In this document: piece after piece, positions 7,689-15,919 of the stretch
Layout: each line of letters begins with the position of its first letter
Numbering within the stretch: the first letter of the stretch is position 1
NCBI GenBank assembly: GCA_031283785.1
Contig: JAITBC010000119.1
Coordinates: 1 to 33,522 of the forward strand
Reading direction: 5' to 3'
Origin: Tannerella sp.
Lineage (GTDB): Bacteria; Bacteroidota; Bacteroidia; Bacteroidales; Tannerellaceae
Length of the DNA: 33,522 nt
Program-made: the position numbers and the translations under genes
The notes under the pieces: model-generated
Told to the model about the DNA's origin: nothing
Database searches by the model: none
What the model saw: only the letters and a program-made list of their open reading frames with translations

Positions 7689-8912
7689 ATGAAAGAATTT
7701 ATAATATCGGAGGCGAAAACGGAAAGCGCCGTGCTGGTAGGGTTGGTGACGCCCGAACAAAACGAACGGCAGGTGAAAGAATATCTTGACGAGCTGGCAT
7801 TTCTTGCCGATACGGCAGGGGCGAAAGCCGTCAAAAAATATACTCAAAAACTTGATTACCCTAATCAGATTACGTTTGTCGGGAAAGGGAAGTTGCAGGA
7901 AATCAAAGAATATGTCGCCGAACATGAAATAGGACTTGTTATATTTGACGACGAACTTTCGGCAAAGCAAATACGTAACATAGAAAAGGCATTAGGAGTG
8001 AAAATTCTTGATCGCACGAATCTTATTCTGGATATATTTGCACGGAGAGCACAGACGGCACATGCCAAAACGCAAGTGGAGCTGGCGCAATATAAATACA
8101 TGCTTCCGCGCCTGACACGTCTCTGGACGCACCTCGAACGGCAACGCGGAGGCGTCGGTATGCGTGGACCCGGTGAAACGCAGCTCGAAACAGACCGTCG
8201 TATTATACTCGACAGGATGTCGAAGTTGAAAAAAGAATTGTCGGATATCGATAAACAGGTGTCATCGCAACGCAAAAACCGGGGCAGAATGATTCGTGTC
8301 GCGTTGGTCGGTTATACCAATGCCGGTAAATCTACGTTGATGAATCTTCTTTGTAAGACGGATGTGTTCGCTGAAGACAAACTGTTTGCCACACTGGATA
8401 CTACGGTCAGGAAGATAATTATCGGCAACCTTCCGTTTCTTATTTCCGATACGGTCGGTTTTATCCGTAAATTGCCGACGGAGCTTATCGAATCGTTCAA
8501 GTCTACAATTGATGAAGTGCGTGAAGCGGATTTGCTTTTGCATGTGGTAGACATCTCTCACCCGACGTTTGAAGAACAGATAGCCACCGTAGACCGTACA
8601 TTGGCGGAGATCGACCGGACGCCGAAACCGGTTATCATGGTTTTTAATAAAATAGATTTGTTTACGTTTGTCCCGAAAGAGGCCGACGATCTGACGCCGC
8701 GTACGCGGGAAAACATATCACTCGACGAGTTGAAAGCCACATGGATGAATCGCCTTCCCGATAATTGCCTGTTTATTTCCGCGAAACAGAGGACGAATAT
8801 TGATGAGTTACGCGATCTGATGTATGAAAGAGTAAAAGAAATCCATGTCACACGTTTCCCGTATAATGATTTCCTGTTCCAAAATTACGATTCCGGGGGT
8901 GATGTTCAATAA
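7689..8912 (+). CDS. hflX: Ribosome-associated GTPase HflX
   Basis: The protein has 407 residues. The N-terminal HflX domain includes a glycine-rich linker signature RGPGETQLETDRR. The GTPase domain has a P-loop GYTNAGKST, the G3 motif DTVGF and the G4 motif NKID. HflX binds the 50S subunit and splits stalled or hibernating ribosomes, particularly under heat stress. A consensus promoter lies just upstream. The last 65 bp overlap the 3' end of xerD on the other strand, an unusual arrangement described as a finding. Confidence 0.95.
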   Translation: MKEFIISEAKTESAVLVGLVTPEQNERQVKEYLDELAFLADTAGAKAVKKYTQKLDYPNQITFVGKGKLQEIKEYVAEHEIGLVIFDDELSAKQIRNIEKALGVKILDRTNLILDIFARRAQTAHAKTQVELAQYKYMLPRLTRLWTHLERQRGGVGMRGPGETQLETDRRIILDRMSKLKKELSDIDKQVSSQRKNRGRMIRVALVGYTNAGKSTLMNLLCKTDVFAEDKLFATLDTTVRKIIIGNLPFLISDTVGFIRKLPTELIESFKSTIDEVREADLLLHVVDISHPTFEEQIATVDRTLAEIDRTPKPVIMVFNKIDLFTFVPKEADDLTPRTRENISLDELKATWMNRLPDNCLFISAKQRTNIDELRDLMYERVKEIHVTRFPYNDFLFQNYDSGGDVQ

Positions 8913-9792
8913 TTTCCCTGCGCAGAAATTCCCTGTCGATATGCGTATAAATTTCTGTAGTCGTGATGCTTTCGTGCCCAAGCATCATCTGTATGGCACG
9001 CAAGTTGGCGCCGCCTTCGAGCAGGTGCGTGGCGAATGCATGGCGCATCGTATGCGGGCTTATGTTTTTACGTATGCCGGCGATTTTGGATTGTTCTTTT
9101 ATGATGTGGAATATCATTACGCGAGATAATCCCGCACCGCGCCTGTTCAGGAAAAGCGTGTCTTCAAACCCTCTCCGTACATTTATGTTATGGCGGTCGA
9201 CGAGGTAATTCCGTATTTCCCGAATCGCTGCCGGGGAGATAGGGACTAATCGCTGCTTGTCGCCTTTTCCTTTGACGATGATGAACTGTTCGTCGAAGTA
9301 TACGTTTGAATGTTTCAGCGTTATCAGCTCCGATACTCGCAGTCCGCAACTGTAAAGTACTTCTAACATTGCACGGTTGCGCTGGCCTTCGGCTTTTGAC
9401 AGATCTACGGAATTAATCAGGTCATTTATTTCATTTACGGTAAGCACTTCGGGCAGTTTCCGGCCTGTTTTCGGGCTTTCCAGCAATTCGGTAGGGTCAA
9501 TATCAAGATAATCTTCCGTTATGAGAAACCGGTAAAACGATTTGATGCCGGAGATGATGCGGGCTTGCGAGCGGGAGGATATGCCGAGATCGCTTAATTG
9601 CGCGATGAATTGTTGCAGATCACTGTAAGTAAGCTCTAAAATGTTCATATCCGGTTCGCTGCCGATAAAACGGATAAGTTTGTTCAGATCGTCGATGTAA
9701 GCTTCTGAAGTGTTCTCGGAAAGACCTTTCTCCAAACACAGGTATGTCATGTATTTATTTACGATATCTGTTTCTTTTTGTGCCATATACAT
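8848..9792 (-). CDS. xerD: Site-specific tyrosine recombinase XerD
   Basis: The protein has 314 residues (312 if translation starts at the second ATG, 9786), about 15 longer than typical XerD because of a short C-terminal tail inside hflX. An N-terminal SAM-like core-binding domain (MTYLCLEKGLSENT) is followed by the catalytic domain. The catalytic residues are visible in order: Arg in YSCGLRVSEL, Lys in VKGKGDKQR, His and Arg in HTMRHAFATHLLEGG, His in MLGHESI, and the nucleophile Tyr in TTEIYTHI. XerD with XerC resolves chromosome dimers at dif during division. The complete catalytic set and the housekeeping context argue for the chromosomal enzyme, not a mobile integrase. It diverges from aroQ. 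Confidence 0.9.
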   Translation of the reverse strand: MYMAQKETDIVNKYMTYLCLEKGLSENTSEAYIDDLNKLIRFIGSEPDMNILELTYSDLQQFIAQLSDLGISSRSQARIISGIKSFYRFLITEDYLDIDPTELLESPKTGRKLPEVLTVNEINDLINSVDLSKAEGQRNRAMLEVLYSCGLRVSELITLKHSNVYFDEQFIIVKGKGDKQRLVPISPAAIREIRNYLVDRHNINVRRGFEDTLFLNRRGAGLSRVMIFHIIKEQSKIAGIRKNISPHTMRHAFATHLLEGGANLRAIQMMLGHESITTTEIYTHIDREFLRREIIEHHPRNRNFGTGNHYTGNV

Positions 9793-9813
9793 TAATCATC
9801 TCAAAAAAAACAC

Positions 9814-9821
9814 TACCTTTG
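9814..9821 (+). promoter_or_regulatory. Possible -7 promoter box for aroQ
   Basis: TACCTTTG matches the -7 TAnnTTTG consensus and lies 84 bp before the aroQ ATG in the divergent xerD/aroQ gap. No TTG is present at the correct -33 distance, so this is only partly supported. On the other strand TACTTTTG (9863-9870) could serve xerD with the same weakness. Confidence 0.4.
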
Positions 9822-9905
9822 CACCTTATTATGCTATTTTTGCGCTTGTTTTTTTGACAATGCAAAAGTACGATTTTTTTTAAATTGAAAAAATATACAG
9901 GAGGC

Positions 9906-10334
9906 ATGAAGAAGATACAGATTATTAATGGGCCTAATCTGAATTTATTAGGTAAACGTGAGCCGGCTGTTTACGGATCATTGGGTTTTGATGCGTATCT
10001 TGAACGGTTACGATCTTCTTTCCCGGATTGTGATCTGCGCTATTTTCAGAGTAATTCCGAGGGCGCATTGATTGATATGATTCACGAAGCCGGTTTTGAA
10101 GTCGACGGTATAATCCTTAATGCAGGCGCATATACGCATACTTCCGTAGCATTGTACGATGCCGTTAAAGCGGTTGAGGCGCCTGTAATAGAAGTGCATA
10201 TATCGAATGTATATGCCCGCGAGGAATTTCGTCGCAAGTCAATGATTTCGGCTGCGTGTAAAGGTGTAATAGCGGGCTTTGGTCTTGACTCATACAGGCT
10301 TGCAATAGAAGCCGTGAAAAATATAAAGGAATAA
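9906..10334 (+). CDS. aroQ: Type II 3-dehydroquinate dehydratase
   Basis: The protein has 142 residues counting from ATG 9906. The frame is open back to a TTG at 9885, but family members begin exactly at the NGPNLNLLG strand, so the ATG is preferred. An AGGAGG lies only one base before it, too close for an ordinary ribosome-binding site. Motifs are INGPNLNLLGKREPAVYG (Arg18 and catalytic Tyr23), FQSNSEG, NAGAYTHTS and EVHISNVYAREEFR with the catalytic His98. The enzyme is a dodecamer that converts 3-dehydroquinate to 3-dehydroshikimate in the shikimate pathway. It heads an apparent operon with pyk, the O-methyltransferase and rbfA. Confidence 0.96.
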   Translation: MKKIQIINGPNLNLLGKREPAVYGSLGFDAYLERLRSSFPDCDLRYFQSNSEGALIDMIHEAGFEVDGIILNAGAYTHTSVALYDAVKAVEAPVIEVHISNVYAREEFRRKSMISAACKGVIAGFGLDSYRLAIEAVKNIKE

Positions 10335-10367
10335 TGATTTTTAGTAATATAATCACCATAATATTAT

Positions 10368-11819
10368 ATGTTGAAACATACGAAGATTGTGGCAACGATA
10401 TCCGATCAACGTTGCGAAGTGGAGTTTATTGATAAGCTTTATAAAGCGGGAATGAATGTGGTGCGCCTTAATACGGCTCATCTGCAGGAAGAGGGATTAG
10501 CCCGAATAGTGAACAATACGCGTGCGGTGTCCGACCGGATAGGTATATTAGTCGATACGAAAGGGCCTGAAGTAAGGACGACAGTAACTTCAGACACGAT
10601 AGATTTTAGAAGCGGCGATAAGGTCAGGATGACAGGAGACCCTTCCGGAGTGACAACGCGTGACTGTATCCGTGTGTCGTATGAAAATTTTGTTAAGGAT
10701 CTGGAAGTGGGAGGCGATATCCTGATTGACGACGGCGATCTGGAATTGAGAGTGATAGAAAAAACGGAGGAGTATCTGCTGTGTGAGGTGCAGAATGATG
10801 CGATGCTCGGAAGCCGCAAAAGTGTGAATGTGCCCGGTGTCCGTATTAATCTCCCGTCGCTCACGGACAAAGACCGCACAAATATAGAATGGGCAATAAA
10901 AAATAAACTTGATTTCATCGCTCATTCTTTTGTGCGAAGCAAACAGGATGTTCTTGATATACAGGAAATTTTGAACGCGCATAAAAGCCCTGTAAAGATC
11001 ATCGCAAAGATTGAAAATCAGGAAGGCGTTGATAATATTGACGATATATTAACGGCGGCGTATGGGATTATGATTGCCCGGGGCGATCTTGGGATAGAGG
11101 TGCCGGCCGAGAAAATTCCGGGACTGCAGCGTATATTAATACGTAAATGTGTTGAAGCGAAGAAACCGGTGATTGTAGCTACGCAGATGTTGCATACGAT
11201 GATAAAAAATCCGCGTCCCACGAGAGCGGAGGTTACGGATATTGCAAATGCCATTTATTATCGTACGGACGCTTTAATGCTTAGCGGTGAAACGGCTTAC
11301 GGGAAATATCCGGTAGAAGCCGTACAGACAATGTCTAAAATCATAGGTGAAGCGGAGAAGACAAAATTGTCGGCGAACGATATCCGCGTTCCTATTTCCG
11401 GTGACGATCTGGATGTGACTTCATTCCTTGCAAAACAAGCCGTTAAGTCGTCGTCCAAACTGAATGTGCGGGCTATTATTTCAGACAGTATGACGGGGCG
11501 TACGGCACGTTACCTGGCAGCTTTCCGTGGTAAGGCTACTGTTTTTGCGATATGCTACAGGCCGGAAACGATGCGTATGCTTTCGCTTTCCTATGGCGTA
11601 TGGGCAGTTTATCAACCGTGGCTTAAGAGCCGCCGCAGCTATTATTATGAAGCATTGCGCCAACTTATTGAAAGCGGTAAGATTACGGAAAAAGACAAAG
11701 TTGCTTATCTGAGTGGCAGCTTCGGAGAAGGAGGAGGGACAACGTTCCTTGAAATAAATGATGTAGAACGTGTTTTGAATGCGGGCGACAACTATCAGTT
11801 ACCTACTTTTAGCGACTGA
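10368..11819 (+). CDS. pyk: Pyruvate kinase
   Basis: The protein has 483 residues, normal for the family. Visible motifs are KIVATISD at the N-terminus, VDTKGPEVRT, KIENQEG (the catalytic lysine strand), IMIARGDLGIEVPAEKIP and ATQMLHTMIKNPRPTRAEVTDIANAIYYRTDALMLSGETAYGKYP. The segment RLNTAH replaces the RxNFSHG of other phyla. The C-terminal allosteric domain is present. It catalyses the last step of glycolysis, phosphoenolpyruvate plus ADP to pyruvate plus ATP, in the cytoplasm. It starts 33 bp after aroQ, consistent with cotranscription. Confidence 0.97.
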   Translation: MLKHTKIVATISDQRCEVEFIDKLYKAGMNVVRLNTAHLQEEGLARIVNNTRAVSDRIGILVDTKGPEVRTTVTSDTIDFRSGDKVRMTGDPSGVTTRDCIRVSYENFVKDLEVGGDILIDDGDLELRVIEKTEEYLLCEVQNDAMLGSRKSVNVPGVRINLPSLTDKDRTNIEWAIKNKLDFIAHSFVRSKQDVLDIQEILNAHKSPVKIIAKIENQEGVDNIDDILTAAYGIMIARGDLGIEVPAEKIPGLQRILIRKCVEAKKPVIVATQMLHTMIKNPRPTRAEVTDIANAIYYRTDALMLSGETAYGKYPVEAVQTMSKIIGEAEKTKLSANDIRVPISGDDLDVTSFLAKQAVKSSSKLNVRAIISDSMTGRTARYLAAFRGKATVFAICYRPETMRMLSLSYGVWAVYQPWLKSRRSYYYEALRQLIESGKITEKDKVAYLSGSFGEGGGTTFLEINDVERVLNAGDNYQLPTFSD

Positions 11820-11898
11820 TAGCCTTGCAGGCAGGCATACTGTAGCAACGCAGACGGCATTGCTGATAACCTGTTTGTTGCTGTTTTGTGTTTATAAT

Positions 11899-12531
11899 AT
11901 GAAAACGATTGAAGACTATATACTTGAACATATTGACGAAGAAGACCCGTTACTGGCAATGCTGAATCGCGACGCTCATGTGAAATTGCTGCATCCTCGT
12001 ATGATTGCAGGACATTTGCAGGGACGTCTGCTGAAAATGTTTTGCCGGATGATGCGTCCCGGGAGAATCCTTGAAATAGGAACGTATACCGGATATGCAA
12101 CGATCTGCATGGCCGAAGGGATTGATGATGACGCCCTTGTTTATACCGTCGAAATCAATGATGAGATGCAGCCGTTTACAGTTCCGTATATAGAAAAATC
12201 GCCGTATAAAGATAAAATCCGTATGTTCTGGGGGGATGTTGGCGATTTGTTCCCAACATTCGGCGAAACATTCGATATGGTTTATATAGATGGCGATAAA
12301 CGCGATTACTGTAAGTATTATGATCTTGTGTTTCCACATCTTAAATCGGGCGCTCTGATTCTGGCTGATAATACGTTATGGTCGGGAAAAGTTGTCGAAG
12401 AACGCCGGTCGCCGGTCGACAGGCAAACGCTGGGTATAATGGGATTTAATGAAAAAATAAAAGATGATAACCGCGTTGAAAAGGTAATTATCCCTGTTCG
12501 TGACGGTTTGACAATGATATGGAAAAAATGA
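11899..12531 (+). CDS. SAM-dependent O-methyltransferase (COG4122 type)
   Basis: The protein has 210 residues from ATG 11899. An upstream in-frame start at 11779 would lie inside pyk, and its translation has no similarity to the family, so the later start is used. The SAM-binding motif I is ILEIGTYTGYAT; VYTVEIN carries the acidic residue that binds the ribose; VYIDGDKRDY and LILADNTLWSGKV are typical of the catechol/caffeoyl-CoA O-methyltransferase fold and supply metal ligands. The substrate is not known. It lies 79 bp after pyk and 114 bp before rbfA; no clear promoter is visible in either gap. Confidence 0.88.
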   Translation: MKTIEDYILEHIDEEDPLLAMLNRDAHVKLLHPRMIAGHLQGRLLKMFCRMMRPGRILEIGTYTGYATICMAEGIDDDALVYTVEINDEMQPFTVPYIEKSPYKDKIRMFWGDVGDLFPTFGETFDMVYIDGDKRDYCKYYDLVFPHLKSGALILADNTLWSGKVVEERRSPVDRQTLGIMGFNEKIKDDNRVEKVIIPVRDGLTMIWKK

Positions 12532-12645
12532 GTAGTTGTATGAAATAAAGACTGTTGAATATATATTATATTAATGTACATGCGGGATAAGAATGAGATC
12601 GAAATGAATTGCAGGGTTATTGAATCCTTAAAAATAAAATGATAT

Positions 12646-12981
12646 ATGGAAGGAACGAGATTAAATAAAATAGAACGATTGTTGCAGAAGGAGCTAAGTG
12701 AGCTTTTTCGCCGGCAAACAGCGATAATGCGTGGTACGCTTGTTACGGTCAGTATGGTGCATGTAAGCCCCGACCTTAGCATGGCAAAGGTATATCTGAG
12801 TATATTCCCTTCCGAAAAGGGAAGTGAAATGATTGAATCGATAGAAAAAAATAAAAGGACATTACGTTACGACCTGGGGCAAGTTGTACGTATGCAACTG
12901 CGAAAGATTCCCGAACTTGTGTTTTATCTTGACGATTCCCTTGATTATGTAGATAATATAAACAGATTGCTGGAAAAATAA
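12646..12981 (+). CDS. rbfA: 30S ribosome-binding factor RbfA
   Basis: The protein has 111 residues, the usual size. It shows the KH-like fold signature: NKIERLLQKELSELF at the start, VTVSMVHVSPDLSMAKVYLSIFP in the middle and RKIPELVFYLDDSLDYVDNINRLL at the end. RbfA binds the 30S subunit and assists maturation of the 5' end of 16S rRNA, with a role in cold adaptation. The next gene starts four bases after its stop, so coupling with the permease gene is likely. Confidence 0.93.
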   Translation: MEGTRLNKIERLLQKELSELFRRQTAIMRGTLVTVSMVHVSPDLSMAKVYLSIFPSEKGSEMIESIEKNKRTLRYDLGQVVRMQLRKIPELVFYLDDSLDYVDNINRLLEK

Positions 12982-12985
12982 AATA

Positions 12986-15139
12986 TTGAATTTAGCATTT
13001 TACATAGCGCGGAGGTACCTGTTTGCGAAAAAATCGCATAATGCGGTAAATATCATATCTATGATATCGGTATGTGGCGTTGTTGTCACGACGATTGCCA
13101 TGATCTGTACATTATCCGTTTTCAATGGATTTAAGGGGTTGGTCTCCATGTATTTCAGCGTTTTTGATCCTGAATTGAAGATAATGCCGGTCGAAGGCAA
13201 GGTTTTCGATCCTGCTGCTTCCGGCATGAACCGGATAGTTGAAATGTCGGAGATTCAGCTTGTCTGTGAAACGCTTCAGGAGAACGCACTTGTACGCTAT
13301 GGCGATCGTCAGGAGATTTCCGTCCTTAAAGGGGTCGATACGACGTTTAACAGTTTGGCTTCAATAGATACGGCAATTATTGACGGTGAATTTTTGTTGA
13401 AAGAAGGTGAATTTTCTTATGCCGTTTTGGGTATAGGCCTGGCCTCCACGCTTGGCGTAAACGCAGCATTTTCCCATCCGATAGAAGTCTACATGCCGAA
13501 ACGCTCCGGAACGGTAAACATGGCAAATCCCGTGAGGTCCTTTCTTGTAGAGTATCTTTTCATAGGAGGGGTATATCATATTAACCAACCTGTTTATGAT
13601 GAAGGTTTTATGCTTGTGTCGATTGATTTTATGCGTTCGATACTGGATTATGAGCGGGAGGTATCCGCACTTGAGTTGAAGCTTGTGCCGGGGACCGATA
13701 TTTCTTCCGTGAAGAAGAAAATCGCACAAATAGCAGGGGCGGATTTTGTTGTTCAGGATCGCTACGAGCAGCAGGCATTGTCATTCGGTATGATGCGCAT
13801 TGAGAAATGGGTGACCTACCTGATGCTCTGCTTTATCCTTGTGCTGGCATTGTTTAATGTTTTAAGTTCGCTTGCGATCCTGATGATCGAAAAAGAAGCG
13901 GATATAATTAAATTACGCAACATAGGAGCTGATAATCGTCTGATAAATAGGATTTTTCTTTTTGAGGGTTGGATGATTTCTTTTTTAGGAGGCGTCATAG
14001 GCTTGGTGTTGGGTATATTATTATGCCTTTTGCAGCAACGTTTCGGATTCATTACTTTGGGCGAGACAGCCGGGACTTTTGTTATTGATGCTTATCCGAT
14101 AAAGATAGAGTGGACGGATGTGTTGATCGTTTTCATTACAGTTATTACGGTAGGTTTTCTTTCCGTTTTGTATCCGGTGCATTATATGAGTAAAAGATGG
14201 CTTAATAAAGGGTTTATTGTCTGTTTGTCGTTGTCGTTTATGATGATGGGTTGTAATAATGTGAAAGACAAAGGCCGGAAAGGAAAAGAAGTAAAAGAGA
14301 TTGCCGTTACGATTGAACCTCTTCGTTATTTTGCGGAAAAGATAGCCGGAGATAAATACACGTTTTTCTCGATTGTCCCTGCAGGCCAAAGTCCGGAGAC
14401 ATATGACCCTTCTCCCCGCGAGATGGTCAGAGTGGGGAATAACGAGGCTTATTTTCATATCGATCAGCTTGTATTTGAACGGAAGCTTGTCGCATCTATA
14501 CGCGAAAATAATATGGATACATACGTGTTTGATTTATCGGAGGGCATGGATTTTTGCGAAGAACCCACCTGTGATTGTCATGATAATCACATGCACGGAG
14601 GAGATGATACACAAACATCGGATGCCGGCCTTTATCGGGGACACGGCGGACATGATCCGCATATATGGACATCTTTTGAAGGTGCAAAAGTGATGTCGGC
14701 AAATATTCTTAAGGCGTTTTCCGTCCTGGATAAGGAGAATTACGATTACTATCGGTCAAATTATCAGCGACTGACCGGAGAGTTGGATTCTCTGGAAAAT
14801 TGTTTGCACAAACAGTTGAAGAACCTCCCCGGTCGCAGTTTTGTTATTTATCATCCGGCGTTGACTTATTTTGCCCGTGAATTTGATTTGAGACAATATA
14901 GTATTGAAAATGAAGGTAAAGAGCCGTCTCCTGTTTTGCTGAAGAATCTGATAGAGGAAACGAAAGCCGGAAAAGTGAAAGTGGTATTTGTACAAATGGA
15001 GTTTGACCGTAAACATGCCGAACAGGTTGCCCGTGCGATCGGCGCGGTTACGGTCGAAATTAATCCGCTGGACTACCAGTGGGACGAACAGGTGAGGGTG
15101 ATCGCAAAAGCATTGGCAGAAAATGGAAAAACTGATTGA
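12986..15139 (+). CDS. Fusion of LolE/FtsX-type ABC permease with a ZnuA/TroA-type metal-binding lipoprotein
   Basis: One uninterrupted frame of 717 residues. Residues 1-400 are a complete LolC/E-type permease: NLAFYIARRYLFAKKSHNAVNIIS start, a first membrane helix at about 24-46, a large periplasmic domain, and three further helices (about 277-300, 325-350, 374-396). The only suitable start is TTG at 12986. Residues from 401 are a zinc-binding protein: signal-like helix, lipobox MMMGC with Cys423, a His/Cys-rich loop (CDCHDNHMHGG and GHGGHDPHIWTS), YHPALTYFAREF, and an ending typical of ZnuA. Met401 (ATG 14186) sits exactly where a separate ZnuA gene would begin, so an independent lipoprotein may also be translated. 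The permease half would act in lipoprotein release with an ATPase encoded elsewhere. Related genomes normally have two genes here; that comparison is from memory. Confidence 0.85.
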   Translation: MNLAFYIARRYLFAKKSHNAVNIISMISVCGVVVTTIAMICTLSVFNGFKGLVSMYFSVFDPELKIMPVEGKVFDPAASGMNRIVEMSEIQLVCETLQENALVRYGDRQEISVLKGVDTTFNSLASIDTAIIDGEFLLKEGEFSYAVLGIGLASTLGVNAAFSHPIEVYMPKRSGTVNMANPVRSFLVEYLFIGGVYHINQPVYDEGFMLVSIDFMRSILDYEREVSALELKLVPGTDISSVKKKIAQIAGADFVVQDRYEQQALSFGMMRIEKWVTYLMLCFILVLALFNVLSSLAILMIEKEADIIKLRNIGADNRLINRIFLFEGWMISFLGGVIGLVLGILLCLLQQRFGFITLGETAGTFVIDAYPIKIEWTDVLIVFITVITVGFLSVLYPVHYMSKRWLNKGFIVCLSLSFMMMGCNNVKDKGRKGKEVKEIAVTIEPLRYFAEKIAGDKYTFFSIVPAGQSPETYDPSPREMVRVGNNEAYFHIDQLVFERKLVASIRENNMDTYVFDLSEGMDFCEEPTCDCHDNHMHGGDDTQTSDAGLYRGHGGHDPHIWTSFEGAKVMSANILKAFSVLDKENYDYYRSNYQRLTGELDSLENCLHKQLKNLPGRSFVIYHPALTYFAREFDLRQYSIENEGKEPSPVLLKNLIEETKAGKVKVVFVQMEFDRKHAEQVARAIGAVTVEINPLDYQWDEQVRVIAKALAENGKTD

Positions 15140-15875
15140 GATAAGGAATGTTACGGTGTTGTATGACACAACCCCTGTATTGAAAAATATAGACCTTGAT
15201 GTCTGGAAAGATGATTTTCTCGGTATAATAGGGCCTAACGGGGGAGGGAAAACTACGCTCCTGAAAGTCATTTTGGGACTTATGAGACCCGTCGGAGGGC
15301 GCATTTCTTTTTTTGATTGCGGCAGACCTGTTTCTTCATTAAAAATAGGATATCTCCCGCAGATTAATCCTGTAGACAGGCGTTTCCCTATATCCGTATA
15401 CGAAGTTGTAGCTTCGGGGTTAACGAGAGAAAAACCCCGTTTTCGCGATTTTACGGTTTTGCAGAAAGAACGAATCGGTGAAATGATTGTTAGGTTGGGA
15501 CTGGAGCAATTTTCGAAGCGTGCTATCGGCGAACTTTCGGGAGGGCAGTTGCAACGTACGTTTCTTGCACGCGCTGTTGTGTCGAAGCCGCAAGTTCTTA
15601 TTCTTGACGAACCTAACACGTATGTTGATAAGAATTTTGAATCTCGGTTTTATGAACTGCTTGAGGAAGTCAACAAAGAGACGGCAGTAATGCTTGTTTC
15701 GCATGATATGGGGACGCTGTTTACTATGGTGAAGAATGTAGCCTGCGTGAATGAAACGCTTCATTACCATTATGGCCCGGATATATCCGACGATTGGTTG
15801 GATCTAACGTATACCTGTCCGATAGAGACCGTTGGCCGCGGAAAATTTCCCCGCAGGATATTAAAAGAACATTAA
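15123..15875 (+). CDS. Metal (zinc/manganese) ABC transporter ATP-binding protein, ZnuC type
   Basis: The protein has 250 residues and overlaps the fusion gene by 17 bp, indicating translational coupling with the ZnuA-like half. Walker A is GPNGGGKTT, the signature is LSGGQLQ, Walker B is VLILDEPNTYVD, and the switch histidine is in MLVSHDMG. The FPRRIL end and overall size fit the ZnuC/MntB branch of ABC importers. It would energise metal uptake together with a ZnuB-type membrane permease, but none is encoded next to it: the following gene is an unrelated SDR protein. Zinc rather than manganese is inferred from the His-rich loop of the partner. Confidence 0.9.
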   Translation: MEKLIEIRNVTVLYDTTPVLKNIDLDVWKDDFLGIIGPNGGGKTTLLKVILGLMRPVGGRISFFDCGRPVSSLKIGYLPQINPVDRRFPISVYEVVASGLTREKPRFRDFTVLQKERIGEMIVRLGLEQFSKRAIGELSGGQLQRTFLARAVVSKPQVLILDEPNTYVDKNFESRFYELLEEVNKETAVMLVSHDMGTLFTMVKNVACVNETLHYHYGPDISDDWLDLTYTCPIETVGRGKFPRRILKEH

Positions 15876-15919
15876 GATATTGTATATAAGCGTTTTTGAT
15901 AAATTAAAATATAGATTGT

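Noticed and set aside
9885..9905. TTG start for aroQ
   Set aside because: The family starts at the INGPNLNLLG strand, directly after ATG 9906.
11779..11898. Upstream start of the O-methyltransferase inside pyk
   Set aside because: The extension lies partly in the pyk coding end and has no family similarity; ATG 11899 is standard.
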